NCBI RefSeq assembly: GCF_009762795.1
Contig: NZ_CP046400.1
Coordinates: 3,803,501 to 3,867,500, forward strand
From: Pseudodesulfovibrio cashew
GTDB lineage: Bacteria; Desulfobacterota; Desulfovibrionia; Desulfovibrionales; Desulfovibrionaceae
Direction: 5' to 3'
Length of the DNA: 64,000 bases
The notes beneath the pieces are model-generated. The model was given only the letters and a program-made list of their open reading frames with translations. It was not told the origin of the DNA and searched no databases. This document shows positions 17,996 to 26,433 of this stretch, piece by piece (position 1 is the stretch's first letter; every line of letters begins with the position of its first letter). Made by a program: the position numbers and the translations under genes.

Positions 17996-18077
17996 GATTT
18001 CAATTTAATGAATAACATCTTGTTTTAACTTATTTTATTATCAAATTGGTATATCAAAGAGCGGCAGGCGAAAGGGC

Positions 18078-18139
18078 TGAAACGTTTCAAACATTTCAAC
18101 ATGAAATGCAAAATGAAACAGTCAACATGCAAAATGAAA
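18078..18139. promoter_or_regulatory. Upstream activator sites: two palindromes and a direct repeat
   Basis: TGAAACGTTTCA (18078-18089) is a perfect 12-base palindrome. CATTTCA-ACA-TGAAATG (18092-18108) is a perfect dyad. The 13-mer ATGCAAAATGAAA occurs at 18106-18118 and 18127-18139, 21 bases apart, two helical turns. All contain TGAAA/TTTCA half sites and lie 80-145 bases upstream of the sigma-54 promoter at 17979-17995, the usual enhancer distance. Confidence 0.7.
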
Positions 18140-18147
18140 TAACAAAA

Positions 18148-18187
18148 GCCCGAGACACCGCCGTCCTGAAACGGCAGCGGCTCGGGC
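18148..18187 (-). terminator. Terminator of the FMN dehydrogenase gene
   Basis: GCCCGAG (18148-18154) pairs with CTCGGGC (18181-18187), with an inner CCGT/ACGG extension. On the minus strand the stem is followed by TTTTGTT. It insulates the dehydrogenase gene from the sigma-54 operon that starts downstream. Confidence 0.75.
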
Positions 18188-18208
18188 CCAAAACGATACG
18201 GTCTCCCA

Positions 18209-19237
18209 TCAGCCGTTCAAGCCATGAATGATCGAGGGGGAAACGTCACGCACATCAGGCGTTCCTGTCATGACCATGGCCTGGCGCAACTGATCCCCCA
18301 GGGTCTCGAAATAGCGGGCCACCCCTTCCCGGCCGCCGCCCACGGCAGCCACGGACACGGGCCGTCCGATGAGGACGCAGTCCGCGCCCAGCGCAAGCAT
18401 CTTCAGGATGTCCCCGCCGTCACGCACCCCGCCGTCAGCCAGGACCGGGATGCGTCCGCCCACTGCGGCGACGACCTCGGGCAGGACTGTCGCGGTCCCC
18501 GGGGTATGGTCCAATGCGCGCCCCCCGTGGTTGGACACGACCACGGCGTCCGCACCGGCCTCCACGGCCAGGGAGGCGTCCCGGGGAGACATCAACCCCT
18601 TGAGAATGAACGCAATGCCCCAGGCATGCACCTTGCCTATGATGTCCGCCAACTGCTGTGAGGTCCGGGGGGCCACGGGACGGCCACGGCGGCGCAGGGT
18701 CAGCAGCCCGGCGGCGTCGATGTCCATGCCGATGGCCTTGCAACCGGTGTCGCGGGCCTTTTCCAGCTTCTCATCCAGTTCGGCCCCTTCCCACGGCTTG
18801 ATGAAAGGAATGCCGCAGCCATGATGCAGAGTCAGCGCGGCCAGCCCGGCCTCATGGATAACCGGGGGGACGCCGTCGCCGGTACAGCCGACGATGCCCG
18901 CGTCCAGGCAGCCGCCCACCACCGATAGGTTGTAGTCTTCCTCGCTGACCCCAAGGTCCATGTTGACGGCCACACCGCCGATGGGCGCGGCCAGCACAGG
19001 AAGCGCCAGCTCATACCCCAGCAGGGTAATGGCCGTCTTCGGTTCGGTGATGTCATGAACCAGCCGCATGTTCAGGTGCAGGCTTGCCAGTGCGGAAACA
19101 TTGTTCTTGAAGGAAGCTCCCGTTCCCAATCCACCCATGCCGGGAATTTCACCGGCACAGACTCTGCCGTCGCAGACTTTGCAGACCCGGCAGAACTTCT
19201 TCATCTTTTGGCGCGCGTTATCGCGGATAGCTTTCAT
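18209..19237 (-). CDS. FMN-dependent alpha-hydroxy-acid dehydrogenase
   Basis: A 342-residue flavoprotein of the lactate/glycolate oxidase family. The N-terminus has a cysteine-rich motif, CRVCKVCDGRVC at residues about 16-27, typical of a clostridial/deltaproteobacterial subgroup. The barrel follows with LPVLAAPIGGVAVN near 80, the FMN-lysine segment IAFILKGLMSPRDA near 210, SNHGGRALDH with the catalytic histidine near 235, and VLADGGVRDGGDILKMLALGA near 265. It oxidises a 2-hydroxy acid to the keto acid. It has its own terminator but sits directly beside the enhancer of the lyase/transporter operon, so a linked role in oxidising an imported hydroxy acid is likely though unproven. A (sulfo)lactate substrate is a guess. 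Confidence 0.88.
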   Translation of the reverse strand: MKAIRDNARQKMKKFCRVCKVCDGRVCAGEIPGMGGLGTGASFKNNVSALASLHLNMRLVHDITEPKTAITLLGYELALPVLAAPIGGVAVNMDLGVSEEDYNLSVVGGCLDAGIVGCTGDGVPPVIHEAGLAALTLHHGCGIPFIKPWEGAELDEKLEKARDTGCKAIGMDIDAAGLLTLRRRGRPVAPRTSQQLADIIGKVHAWGIAFILKGLMSPRDASLAVEAGADAVVVSNHGGRALDHTPGTATVLPEVVAAVGGRIPVLADGGVRDGGDILKMLALGADCVLIGRPVSVAAVGGGREGVARYFETLGDQLRQAMVMTGTPDVRDVSPSIIHGLNG

Positions 19238-19615
19238 TGAAATCTCCTTAGGTGGTCAAGGCCGGATCGGATTGCAACATTTCCTGGAATGGGTCGAGCA
19301 AGGCGGGAATTCGGCGTGATCGAGGTGACGCCCAACAGGATGGGCTCACCGAAAAACTTGAGCCAATAGGGTAGGATACTTCCCCGATACGGGTCAATGC
19401 TCCGCCGGACGACAAACCGGTCTGCAGCCGGACAGGCCAGCCCAGCCATAGAAAAGGCCCGGGAGCTTCCTCCAGGGCCTTCCTCTCACCGTCAGCCAAC
19501 TTCTTGCGACCTGAAAAGCATTAAATACGTATAGCTACAACCACTTGTATTTACATTTTATTAATTAAAATCAAACTACACGACCTTCCGTCAGCGACAT
19601 GAAAAGCCACAACGG
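19238..19615. other. Intergenic region upstream of the FMN dehydrogenase
   Basis: About 380 bases with no convincing gene. It holds a terminator hairpin (19457-19484) for the decarboxylase gene and an AT-rich stretch around 19520-19580, which may be 3' untranslated. The promoter of the dehydrogenase gene must lie near 19250-19400 but I could not define it. Confidence 0.4.
19457..19484 (-). terminator. Probable terminator of the PSD/PsiD-like gene
   Basis: AAGGCCCGGGAG (19457-19468) pairs with CTCCAGGGCCTT (19473-19484) with one mismatch and a four-base loop. On the minus strand the stem runs into TTCTAT. It lies 130 bases after the decarboxylase stop. Confidence 0.6.
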
Positions 19616-20881
19616 TCATCGGACGGTTGCGATTCGGGAGCGCACGGGGATGTTCTTCGTCTCAAGCCCCGGAGTCTGGCCACGCAGATCGAAGTCGAGC
19701 TCCACGCCGGGCCGGAAGATGAGTACGTGTGTCGAGCCGCCGAAGTGGAACATGCCGAGCTGGTCGCCCTTCTTCACATGCTGGCCCTCATAGACCGTGA
19801 GCTCATTGGACGAGACCTCGGCCATGCCGACGAACATGACCGCCATCAGCCCGATGTCCGGGTTGTCCGCCTCGATGAAAACCAGGGCCCGTGCCGCAAC
19901 CTGGGTGATGTAGCCCTGCGACCGGTTAGGGCTGGCAGGGTCAAACCCCGCCAGGGGAGATTGGGCGTAATAGGAGCCGTCGATCAGCTGCGTCTTCACG
20001 ATCCTGCCGCTGACCGGGCTGTGCCAGCGATGATAGCTGAGCGCGCTCAGAAACGCCTGGTAGATAGTGCCGCCCTCGAACCGGGCAGCCAGAGGGTCAC
20101 CTTCCAGCATGTGATACAGCGAGTAGGGCTGTCCCTTGATCCAGAATCGGTCACGCAGCTTCACGTTTTTGGCCAGCTTGAACGGCGCGGATTCGCAGGC
20201 GTTGGCGATGACCGCGTCGTCGTCCGGGGCCGCAACGGGCCGACGTCCCTCACGGAAGCGGCGGGTAAAGAAATCATCCCAGGAGGCGAACCCGTGGTAG
20301 GGTTTCGACGGATCGCAGACGAAGTCCTGCTCAAAGGTCGGCATGGCCTCCCTGGCGTCGCGGCCGAACCACCCTTTCTCGGGATCGTCGCCGAGCACGT
20401 AGCGGGAGTCCGGCGAGCCGAGATACACGGCCCATTGCCTGAGTATCTTCTTCAATTGCGCGTTAACCCGGCCATCCAGGAAGGCGGTGGTCCCGGCTGT
20501 GGTGCCCATGGGCCAGTTCAGGACGGCATTGATAGGGAACCCCACAAGCCCGCTCTTGTTGAACTCGGGGGCCTGCTGCAAGATGTCGCTCAACCGCTGC
20601 AACATCACGCGGTAGTCGCGGACCTGCGGTTTACCCGTCGGATCGTTCCTGAACTGCGGCTTGTCCGGAATCGTCTCGAACATCCGCGAGAAGAGCATGA
20701 GCAGCTCGGGATCATTTTCGATCAGTTCCCGGAACTCCTGCACCACAGGCAGAAGCCGGGGCGTCTCGCCCGAGGCTGTCGGAAGGTCCGAGCCGCTCGC
20801 CCGCCCGGCAAGGCCAAGCAAAAGGACAAGGCCACAGAAAAAGACGACAAGATTGTTCTTACCATACCGTTTCCAAGTCAT
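19616..20881 (-). CDS. Exported PSD-family decarboxylase of the PsiD (PSDC-domain) type
   Basis: A 421-residue protein with a signal peptide (hydrophobic run about residues 10-26). Residues about 45-185 match the PSDC N-terminal domain (ENDPELLMLFSRMFETIP, GWFGRDAREAM). The catalytic part has YHGFASWDDFFTRRFREG, SALSYHRWHSPVSG, QGYITQVAARALVFIEADNPD and near the end HFGGSTH, the GST motif where self-cleavage between Gly382 and Ser383 would create the pyruvoyl group. This domain pair is that of fungal L-tryptophan decarboxylase PsiD and its bacterial relatives, rather than of housekeeping phosphatidylserine decarboxylase. It likely decarboxylates an amino acid, and the leader suggests it does so outside the cytosol. 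Substrate unknown. Confidence 0.85.
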   Translation of the reverse strand: MTWKRYGKNNLVVFFCGLVLLLGLAGRASGSDLPTASGETPRLLPVVQEFRELIENDPELLMLFSRMFETIPDKPQFRNDPTGKPQVRDYRVMLQRLSDILQQAPEFNKSGLVGFPINAVLNWPMGTTAGTTAFLDGRVNAQLKKILRQWAVYLGSPDSRYVLGDDPEKGWFGRDAREAMPTFEQDFVCDPSKPYHGFASWDDFFTRRFREGRRPVAAPDDDAVIANACESAPFKLAKNVKLRDRFWIKGQPYSLYHMLEGDPLAARFEGGTIYQAFLSALSYHRWHSPVSGRIVKTQLIDGSYYAQSPLAGFDPASPNRSQGYITQVAARALVFIEADNPDIGLMAVMFVGMAEVSSNELTVYEGQHVKKGDQLGMFHFGGSTHVLIFRPGVELDFDLRGQTPGLETKNIPVRSRIATVR

Positions 20882-20998
20882 TTCGGGCCTCCCTCCTTGG
20901 TTATCGACGCGGTGGCCAGAGTTTGACCAGTACTCCTCCTATAAACCGCCTGCGAGGGTATGCCAAGGTCTTGCAAAAAACAGACGCCCACGACCGAT

Positions 20999-21024
20999 GC
21001 CCGGCTCCCCGAGGGAAGCCGGGC
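20999..21024. other. Hairpin between the RhtB-type exporter and the decarboxylase gene
   Basis: GCCCGGCT (20999-21006) pairs perfectly with AGCCGGGC (21017-21024). It follows the exporter stop on the minus strand; a run of T comes about 17 bases later, so it may be a weak terminator. Confidence 0.4.
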
Positions 21025-21069
21025 CTGGAGGGACGACACACGGTCGTGCACGGTATTCTAGGGCTGCCG

Positions 21070-21699
21070 CTACGAGTCCAGCGCCAGCTTTGCGCCGAGG
21101 CCGAATAAACAGGCTCCCACAACTTTCTCGAGCCGATGCCGCCAGCGATCGAACAACTTCACGGTGCGCGGATCGGTCAGGACGAACACGACAAACGCGA
21201 ACCAAGACAGGTGCGTCAGGGAGATGAACGCGCCGATGCCCACCTTGGCGGTCAGGGAGGTCGTGGGAGAAATCACCTGCGTAAATAAGGCGATGAAAAA
21301 CAACATGGTCTTGGGATTGAGCAAATTGCAGAAGAAACCGTGGCGAAACGCCCCACACACGGAGACGGAATCGGATTCTTCGACGCAATCCGCTTGCTCG
21401 GCCTGCCCCTTCCGGGGCAGGAACGCCGAAACGCCCAGCCAGAGCAGATAGACCGCTCCAGCATACCGCACCGCCTCCAGCACCCATGCGTACTTGGCAA
21501 CGACATAGCTCAGCCCCAGCAGGGCATACGTTGTATGAACGACGACACCACAAGCGATTCCCAACGCCGTGGCCAGCCCTCTTTGCCGGTCATACCGCAA
21601 CCCGTTCCTGACGATGACGGCAAAATCCGGCCCGGGGCTCACCACCGCCAACACGGTCACCATCCCTACAAGCAGCATGTTTTGATCAAGTAAATTCAT
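21070..21699 (-). CDS. LysE/RhtB-family amino-acid exporter
   Basis: A 209-residue membrane protein with the family pattern: VVSPGPDFAVIVRNGLRY at residues about 19-36, GIACGVVVH near 47 and NLLNPKTMLFFIALF near 125, about six membrane segments. It resembles RhtB/RhtC exporters of threonine and homoserine lactone. It is divergent from the GcvA-like LysR gene at 21807, which probably controls it. The decarboxylase gene follows on the same strand 189 bases downstream. Export of an amine or amino acid tied to that enzyme is a possible but unproven link. Confidence 0.9.
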   Translation of the reverse strand: MNLLDQNMLLVGMVTVLAVVSPGPDFAVIVRNGLRYDRQRGLATALGIACGVVVHTTYALLGLSYVVAKYAWVLEAVRYAGAVYLLWLGVSAFLPRKGQAEQADCVEESDSVSVCGAFRHGFFCNLLNPKTMLFFIALFTQVISPTTSLTAKVGIGAFISLTHLSWFAFVVFVLTDPRTVKLFDRWRHRLEKVVGACLFGLGAKLALDS

Positions 21700-21806
21700 G
21701 ACTCCCCCATTGATGGACGTTTCTTTTACTTTGATATACTGAATTTAATCAGGATCAAAAAACGAAAAGAACTCACTCTAAGCATGAGAAAAAATCATAG
21801 AACAAG

Positions 21807-22676
21807 ATGAAAAGCCTTCCTCCGCTCAAACCGCTCATCAGTTTCAGGTCCGCAGCTCGGAACAAGAGCTTCACCAAGGCCGCGCATGAGCTGAACCTGA
21901 CTCAGGGAGCCATCAGCAGGGCCGTAAAGCAGTTGGAGGAATTCTTCGGATTCGAGTTGTTCGAGCGGAGAAATAGAGGGCTTTTCCTGACCGGCAAGGG
22001 AAAGCAACTGGCCGAAGGGGTTGAAGAGGCGCTGGTCCGCCTTGAAAGGGTCAGCGAAGCTATACGGTTGCCCGAGACAAAGCGCCGGCTCTCCGTATCC
22101 TGCGAGCCCTCCCTGGCCATGCGCTGGCTGATGCCAAAGCTGGAGACCTTTCTGGCCTCCAACCCGCATACGGACATCCACCTGTCCACCGGCGGAGGCC
22201 CCATCGACCTCTCCGCTGAGGGGGTTCACCTGGCGATACGGCGCTCAGACTTCGCCTGGCCGCCCCACTATCACTGCACCCCCCTGGGCAGGGAGAGGAT
22301 CGGACCGGTGTGCAGTCCGGAGTATTGGGCACAACACAAGAACGGCCCCAAACAGCGCCTTCATACCCGCACCCGCCCCGAAGCATGGAGCGACTGGGAT
22401 TCAGTCTCCACAATCAGGATTGACTTCAATTCGGAGAAATACTTCGACCATTTCTACTTCAGCCTCCAAGCGGCCACCACCGGATTCGGCATGGCGATAG
22501 GGCCTGAGCCCATGGTCCGGGATGACATTAAGCAAGGGCTGCTCGTCGCCCCATACGGCTTTGAGACGACCCGGATCGAGTATGTCACCCTCTCGCTGGA
22601 TCGCCCGGGAACCGACAACGACATGAACGCGTTCATCAACTGGCTCAAAGCGGAACTGTCCCTGCCGACGCACTGA
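21807..22676 (+). CDS. LysR-family regulator, GcvA-like
   Basis: A 289-residue regulator. The N-terminal helix-turn-helix reads FTKAAHELNLTQGAISRAVKQLE at residues about 22-44, with the LPPLKPLISFRSAARN opening typical of the GcvA subgroup. The effector domain follows (LSVSCEPSLAMRWLMPKLETF near 91). It is divergent from the RhtB-type exporter with a 107-base AT-rich spacer that contains TTGAT...ATCAA half sites near 21732-21759, consistent with a LysR box. The spacing and orientation argue for control of the exporter. Confidence 0.9.
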   Translation: MKSLPPLKPLISFRSAARNKSFTKAAHELNLTQGAISRAVKQLEEFFGFELFERRNRGLFLTGKGKQLAEGVEEALVRLERVSEAIRLPETKRRLSVSCEPSLAMRWLMPKLETFLASNPHTDIHLSTGGGPIDLSAEGVHLAIRRSDFAWPPHYHCTPLGRERIGPVCSPEYWAQHKNGPKQRLHTRTRPEAWSDWDSVSTIRIDFNSEKYFDHFYFSLQAATTGFGMAIGPEPMVRDDIKQGLLVAPYGFETTRIEYVTLSLDRPGTDNDMNAFINWLKAELSLPTH

Positions 22677-22688
22677 AGCCCAAAAACA

Positions 22689-22720
22689 AAAAGGGCATCC
22701 TGTCCAATGGATACCCTTTT
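22689..22720. terminator. Bidirectional terminator between the LysR and AraC genes
   Basis: AAAAGGGCATCC (22689-22700) pairs with GGATACCCTTTT (22709-22720) with one mismatch; A and T tracts flank both arms. It separates two convergent regulator genes. Confidence 0.75.
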
Positions 22721-22763
22721 GCAATGCTTACGAAACCGGCACCAGCCGAACTAACGCCTCCAC

Positions 22764-23708
22764 TCATCGGCTCTTGCGGTAGGCTCCGGGACCGGTGCCG
22801 AATTCCTGCTTGAACCTTCTGGAAAAGGATGCCGCAGAGGCATACCCGCATCGGTCGGCGATCTCCTCCAGGGAGGCGCTGGTGTCCGCAAGCAACGCTC
22901 GCCCCTTGAGCAGCCGCCACTTGGCCAGGTAATTGATCGGGGGCACTCCGACCAGTTTGGCGAACCTGTCGGCAAACCGTGCCCGGGACATGCCCGCAAC
23001 GGAGGCCAGGGCCTCGATTGTCCAGCTCGCCCGGGGGTCGCGGTGAATGGCCGTCAGCGCCTTGGACATATTGGTGTCCTGCAACGCCGCCATAAATCCC
23101 GCAGGCTGATGAGTGTCGCCGCCGTCCGCTCCTCTGACCGCCTGCAGAAAAACGATCTCGATCAACCGGCTCAAGACCCCCGTCATGCCGGGAGCCTCCA
23201 GTTCCGCTTCCATGGCAAGCAGATCAAGCGTGGTTTTCGTGCACGGTTCTTTAGCAAGATCACGGGAGCGCAGCACGATTGATTTCGGCAGGGCCGTCAA
23301 AATCGGATGGTCAATCGCTTCATCGAAAACGCAGTAGCCGCACAGCAGGCTGACGCCCGGTGAATCGGCATCGCCGACCTGTTCCGCCACATAGCTCAGG
23401 TTTCCGTTTTCCAAAGGATTTTTGGCCAGCACGTCACCCAGCGACACGGCGGGGATTCCCTCCGCCGCTGCCAGCACCTGCGAAGCCCCGTCCGGAACGA
23501 TGACGAGATCGCCCTCCTCCAATGCAATGCCCTGTTCTCCTGGGACGGCAACGAAACATTTCCCCGCGCGCACCAGGTGAAAACGAATGGTTCGCCTTTC
23601 CCGAGGCACTTCAATCGAATATCCGCCGCTCAACCGTGCCCGGAAGTACAGGGAGCTGTTCAGCCTGAGCGTCGAAAAAATTTCGGAGAGAACATCTGGT
23701 TTGTACAT
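22764..23708 (-). CDS. AraC-family transcriptional regulator
   Basis: A 314-residue protein. The N-terminal half is a cupin-like sensor domain of the AraC_binding_6 kind (YFRARLSGGYSIEVP, VRAGKCFVAVPGEQGIALEEGDLVIVP). The C-terminal 100 residues hold two helix-turn-helix units: WTIEALASVAGMSRARFADRF and SLEEIADRCGYASAASFSRRFKQEFG. It is divergent from the LysE-type exporter at 23819, 110 bases away, and likely regulates it. Inducer unknown. Confidence 0.92.
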   Translation of the reverse strand: MYKPDVLSEIFSTLRLNSSLYFRARLSGGYSIEVPRERRTIRFHLVRAGKCFVAVPGEQGIALEEGDLVIVPDGASQVLAAAEGIPAVSLGDVLAKNPLENGNLSYVAEQVGDADSPGVSLLCGYCVFDEAIDHPILTALPKSIVLRSRDLAKEPCTKTTLDLLAMEAELEAPGMTGVLSRLIEIVFLQAVRGADGGDTHQPAGFMAALQDTNMSKALTAIHRDPRASWTIEALASVAGMSRARFADRFAKLVGVPPINYLAKWRLLKGRALLADTSASLEEIADRCGYASAASFSRRFKQEFGTGPGAYRKSR

Positions 23709-23818
23709 CGGCGGGTCCTTTGAGACTATCTGGTAAGAACTTGGGATGAACAGACAATGCTATCCGACGAGGCCAATGTCAAAGTGTCCGAAACCAAACA
23801 GGAGAGCAAACATTGACG

Positions 23819-24415
23819 ATGGAAACAGCCCTTGCCCTCATGAGCTTCGCCCTGGTCATGTCCATTACGCCGGGCCCCGCGAATTTCCTCCTGCTCGCTT
23901 CCGGAGCGAATTTCGGTCTTGTTCGAACGCTACCGCTGCTCTTCGGAGTCAGCTTCGGTTTTCTCTTCATGGTTTTTCTCGTGGGCATCGGCCTGGGACA
24001 TGTCCTGGAGCAGTACCCGGTCGTCCACACCACACTGCGATTTGCATGCGGAGCCTACGTGCTGTGGCTGGCCTATCAAATAGGGCGCAGCAGATCGCTC
24101 GGAGGAGACGGGGAACCAATGACGAACCCCATCGGCTTCATTAACGCCGCCCTGCTCCAGTGGGTCAACCCCAAGGCCTGGACGGTGGCGCTCATCGTGA
24201 ACGTCTCCTACGCCTTTCCGGGCGCGCTGGTTCCCAGCCTCCTGAAAATGATACTGCTCTTTGCGATTGTAAACATACCTTCCATAGGGGTATGGGCTTT
24301 GTCGGGGTCGGCGCTTCGACGGCATCTCCGTAGCGGAAAACGGCTCGCCGTCTTCAACCTGGGCATGGCGTCGATGCTCGTGCTGTCCACGATCCCCATG
24401 CTTTTCACCACCTGA
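23819..24415 (+). CDS. LysE-family exporter
   Basis: A 198-residue membrane protein with SITPGPANFLLLASGANFG near residue 17 and LLQWVNPKAWTVAL near 108, the LysE signature, and about six membrane segments. Two starts are possible: ATG at 23819, and a TTG at 23813 that is better spaced from GGAGAG. It is the third LysE-type gene in the window and, like the others, is paired with a divergent regulator. The DUF488 gene follows 23 bases downstream, so the two are probably co-transcribed. Confidence 0.88.
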   Translation: METALALMSFALVMSITPGPANFLLLASGANFGLVRTLPLLFGVSFGFLFMVFLVGIGLGHVLEQYPVVHTTLRFACGAYVLWLAYQIGRSRSLGGDGEPMTNPIGFINAALLQWVNPKAWTVALIVNVSYAFPGALVPSLLKMILLFAIVNIPSIGVWALSGSALRRHLRSGKRLAVFNLGMASMLVLSTIPMLFTT

Positions 24416-24438
24416 CAACAAAATCGGAGGGACGCTCC

Positions 24439-24837
24439 ATGCCTATACAGGTAGTTCAGCTGGGCACGGCTCGACATCAGGACGAAGGAATACGAATCGG
24501 AACCGTCAGGAGACCGCCGCGCGGGGTGAAAAAAACCGAGTACGCCAGCCAAAACTGGTATGACGTCTGGCTGCCGGAGGTTGCCCCCTCTCCCGAACTG
24601 ATGAAGCTGGGCCAAAGCGCGGAGACCGAAAAGGAATGGGATATCTTCGCCAGGAAATACCGTAGGGAACTGGCAACGCCGGAAAAATCCCGAACCCTGG
24701 CCCTGTTGGCCGCATTCTCAACCACGAGCGACTTTTCCATAGGATGCTATTGCGCGGACCTGAGTCGTTGCCACGTCTCAGTGCTGCGCGAAATTCTGAA
24801 GGAGCAAGGAGCCTTGTTCAAGAACAGCGGAGAATGA
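24439..24837 (+). CDS. DUF488 family protein
   Basis: A 132-residue soluble protein. It has the DUF488 features: an R-P-P-R-G turn after the first strand (VRRPPRGV), W-Y-D-V-W-L-P in the first third, a WDIFARKYRREL helix near 76 and the CYCADLSRCHVSVLREIL end with the conserved CxC..CH cluster. Function is not known. The start follows GGAGGGACGCTCC. It is in tandem with the exporter gene. Confidence 0.85.
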   Translation: MPIQVVQLGTARHQDEGIRIGTVRRPPRGVKKTEYASQNWYDVWLPEVAPSPELMKLGQSAETEKEWDIFARKYRRELATPEKSRTLALLAAFSTTSDFSIGCYCADLSRCHVSVLREILKEQGALFKNSGE

Positions 24838-24968
24838 TCCGTAGCGCTCCGCATCGAATTCATACTGTCTTTCACTGCCGACACATCCCGCTGATGCATG
24901 CGTGAAGCGGGCTGACCCAGCACCGCCATATTGCCGCCTTCCTCCACCCCGCCCCCTCTCCATACGCC

Positions 24969-25019
24969 TTGACACGAGTATCTTTTTTAAAATAGTAACG
25001 CTAATGTGTTACTATTTTA
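24969..25019 (+). promoter_or_regulatory. hydA promoter region with a 12-bp-arm palindrome
   Basis: TTGACA (24969-24974) is a good -35. Seventeen bases on, the -10 position falls inside a perfect dyad: TAAAATAGTAAC (24988-24999), 8-base spacer, GTTACTATTTTA (25008-25019). A repressor or redox regulator binding here would block RNA polymerase. The -10 hexamer itself is weak. Confidence 0.65.
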
Positions 25020-25161
25020 TTATTCGTGCTAATGACTGCCGGTTCTGAACAGTCCGGCCGTCAGCAAAGGAGGGTATCCGATGTCAGGATGCACACCCAA
25101 GTCCGCTCCGGCAGTGGTGCCGGCGGACCTGTCTTCAATCCACCCCAACAAGGAGGGAACG

Positions 25162-26421
25162 ATGAAACTGATTGAAGGCGTGATGTACCAAACCAACGCG
25201 CCCAAGGGCATTGATCCGGACGAGATCTTTTTCGTTCAGGTCGACGCCACCAAGTGCGAGGCTTGCGGGAGTTGTGAGGAGGTCTGCGCCTCCGGGGCGA
25301 TCCAGGCCATCAACGATGAGGGGACCCGTCAGGTTGTCGATCCCGCGGCCTGCATGAACTGCGGCCAGTGTCTGGTCAGCTGTCCCTACGGCGCCATCTA
25401 TGAAGGCGTCTCCTACGTGGATGAGATCTTCGAGAAGCTCAAGGACCCGGACACCGTGGTCGTATCCATGCCCGCTCCGGCGGTCCGCTACGGCCTCGGC
25501 GAGTGCTTCGGAGCGGCTACCGGCACCTACGTCGGCGGACAGATGCACGCCGCCCTGCGCAAGCTCGGCTTCGACTACATCTGGGACAACGAGTTCACCG
25601 CGGACGTGACCATCATGGAGGAGGGCACCGAGCTCATCCAGCGCGTGCAGGAACAGGGCAAGAAGGACGCCCGCCCGCTGCCGCAGTTCACTTCCTGCTG
25701 CCCCGGCTGGGTCAAGTTCGCCGAGACCTTCTACCCTGACCTGCTGCCCAACCTCTCGAGCTGCAAGTCTCCCATCGGGATGCTCGGCCCCCTGTCCAAG
25801 ACCTACGGTGCTCACGAAACGAAAACCGAACCCAAGAAGGTCTACACCGTGTCGATCATGCCCTGCATCGCCAAGAAGTACGAAGGACTCCGTCCCGAAC
25901 TGGCGGACAGCGGCTTCCGCGACATCGATGCCACCATCAACACCCGCGAGCTGGCCTACATGATCAAGACCGCGGGCATCAACTTCAACAGCCTGCCCTC
26001 GCAGCAGCCCGACCCGATCCTGGGCGACTCCACCGGCGCGGCCACCATCTTCGGCAACAGCGGCGGCGTCATGGAAGCGGCCCTGCGCCTGGCATACGAA
26101 GTGCTGTCCGGCAAGAAGCTGGCTAACCCCGACATCAAGGTGGTGCGTACCCATGAGGGCATCAACACCGCCGACGTCAAGGTGCCCAACTTCGGCACGG
26201 TCAAGGTGGCTGTGGCCAGCGGCCTGGCGAACGCGGCCAAACTCTGCGACGAAGTCAGGGCCGGGAAATCCCCCTACCACTTCATCGAGATCATGACCTG
26301 CCCCGGCGGCTGCGTGAACGGCGGCGGACAGCCCCTGGACCCGGACGTCCGGGCCTCGCTGTTCAAGAGTACGGTGGCCCAGATCAACAGGCGCTTCCGT
26401 GCGCGCAAGGTTTCAGCCTAA
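25162..26421 (+). CDS. hydA: [FeFe]-hydrogenase large subunit HydA
   Basis: A 419-residue catalytic subunit from the ATG at 25162. Two ferredoxin-type [4Fe-4S] motifs come first (CEACGSCEEVC, CMNCGQCLVSC). The H-cluster motifs follow: TSCCPGW (L1), MPCIAKKYE (L2) and EIMTCPGGCVNGG (L3). Order and size match Desulfovibrio vulgaris HydA (about 421 residues), a periplasmic enzyme exported as a complex with HydB. Another in-frame ATG at 25081, also with an AGGAGGG site, would add 27 residues (MSGCTPKSAP); family length favours 25162. hydB follows 12 bases later. A hydrogen-oxidising role in the periplasm is known for the family. Confidence 0.95.
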   Translation: MKLIEGVMYQTNAPKGIDPDEIFFVQVDATKCEACGSCEEVCASGAIQAINDEGTRQVVDPAACMNCGQCLVSCPYGAIYEGVSYVDEIFEKLKDPDTVVVSMPAPAVRYGLGECFGAATGTYVGGQMHAALRKLGFDYIWDNEFTADVTIMEEGTELIQRVQEQGKKDARPLPQFTSCCPGWVKFAETFYPDLLPNLSSCKSPIGMLGPLSKTYGAHETKTEPKKVYTVSIMPCIAKKYEGLRPELADSGFRDIDATINTRELAYMIKTAGINFNSLPSQQPDPILGDSTGAATIFGNSGGVMEAALRLAYEVLSGKKLANPDIKVVRTHEGINTADVKVPNFGTVKVAVASGLANAAKLCDEVRAGKSPYHFIEIMTCPGGCVNGGGQPLDPDVRASLFKSTVAQINRRFRARKVSA

Positions 26422-26433
26422 GGAGAACGGAAT

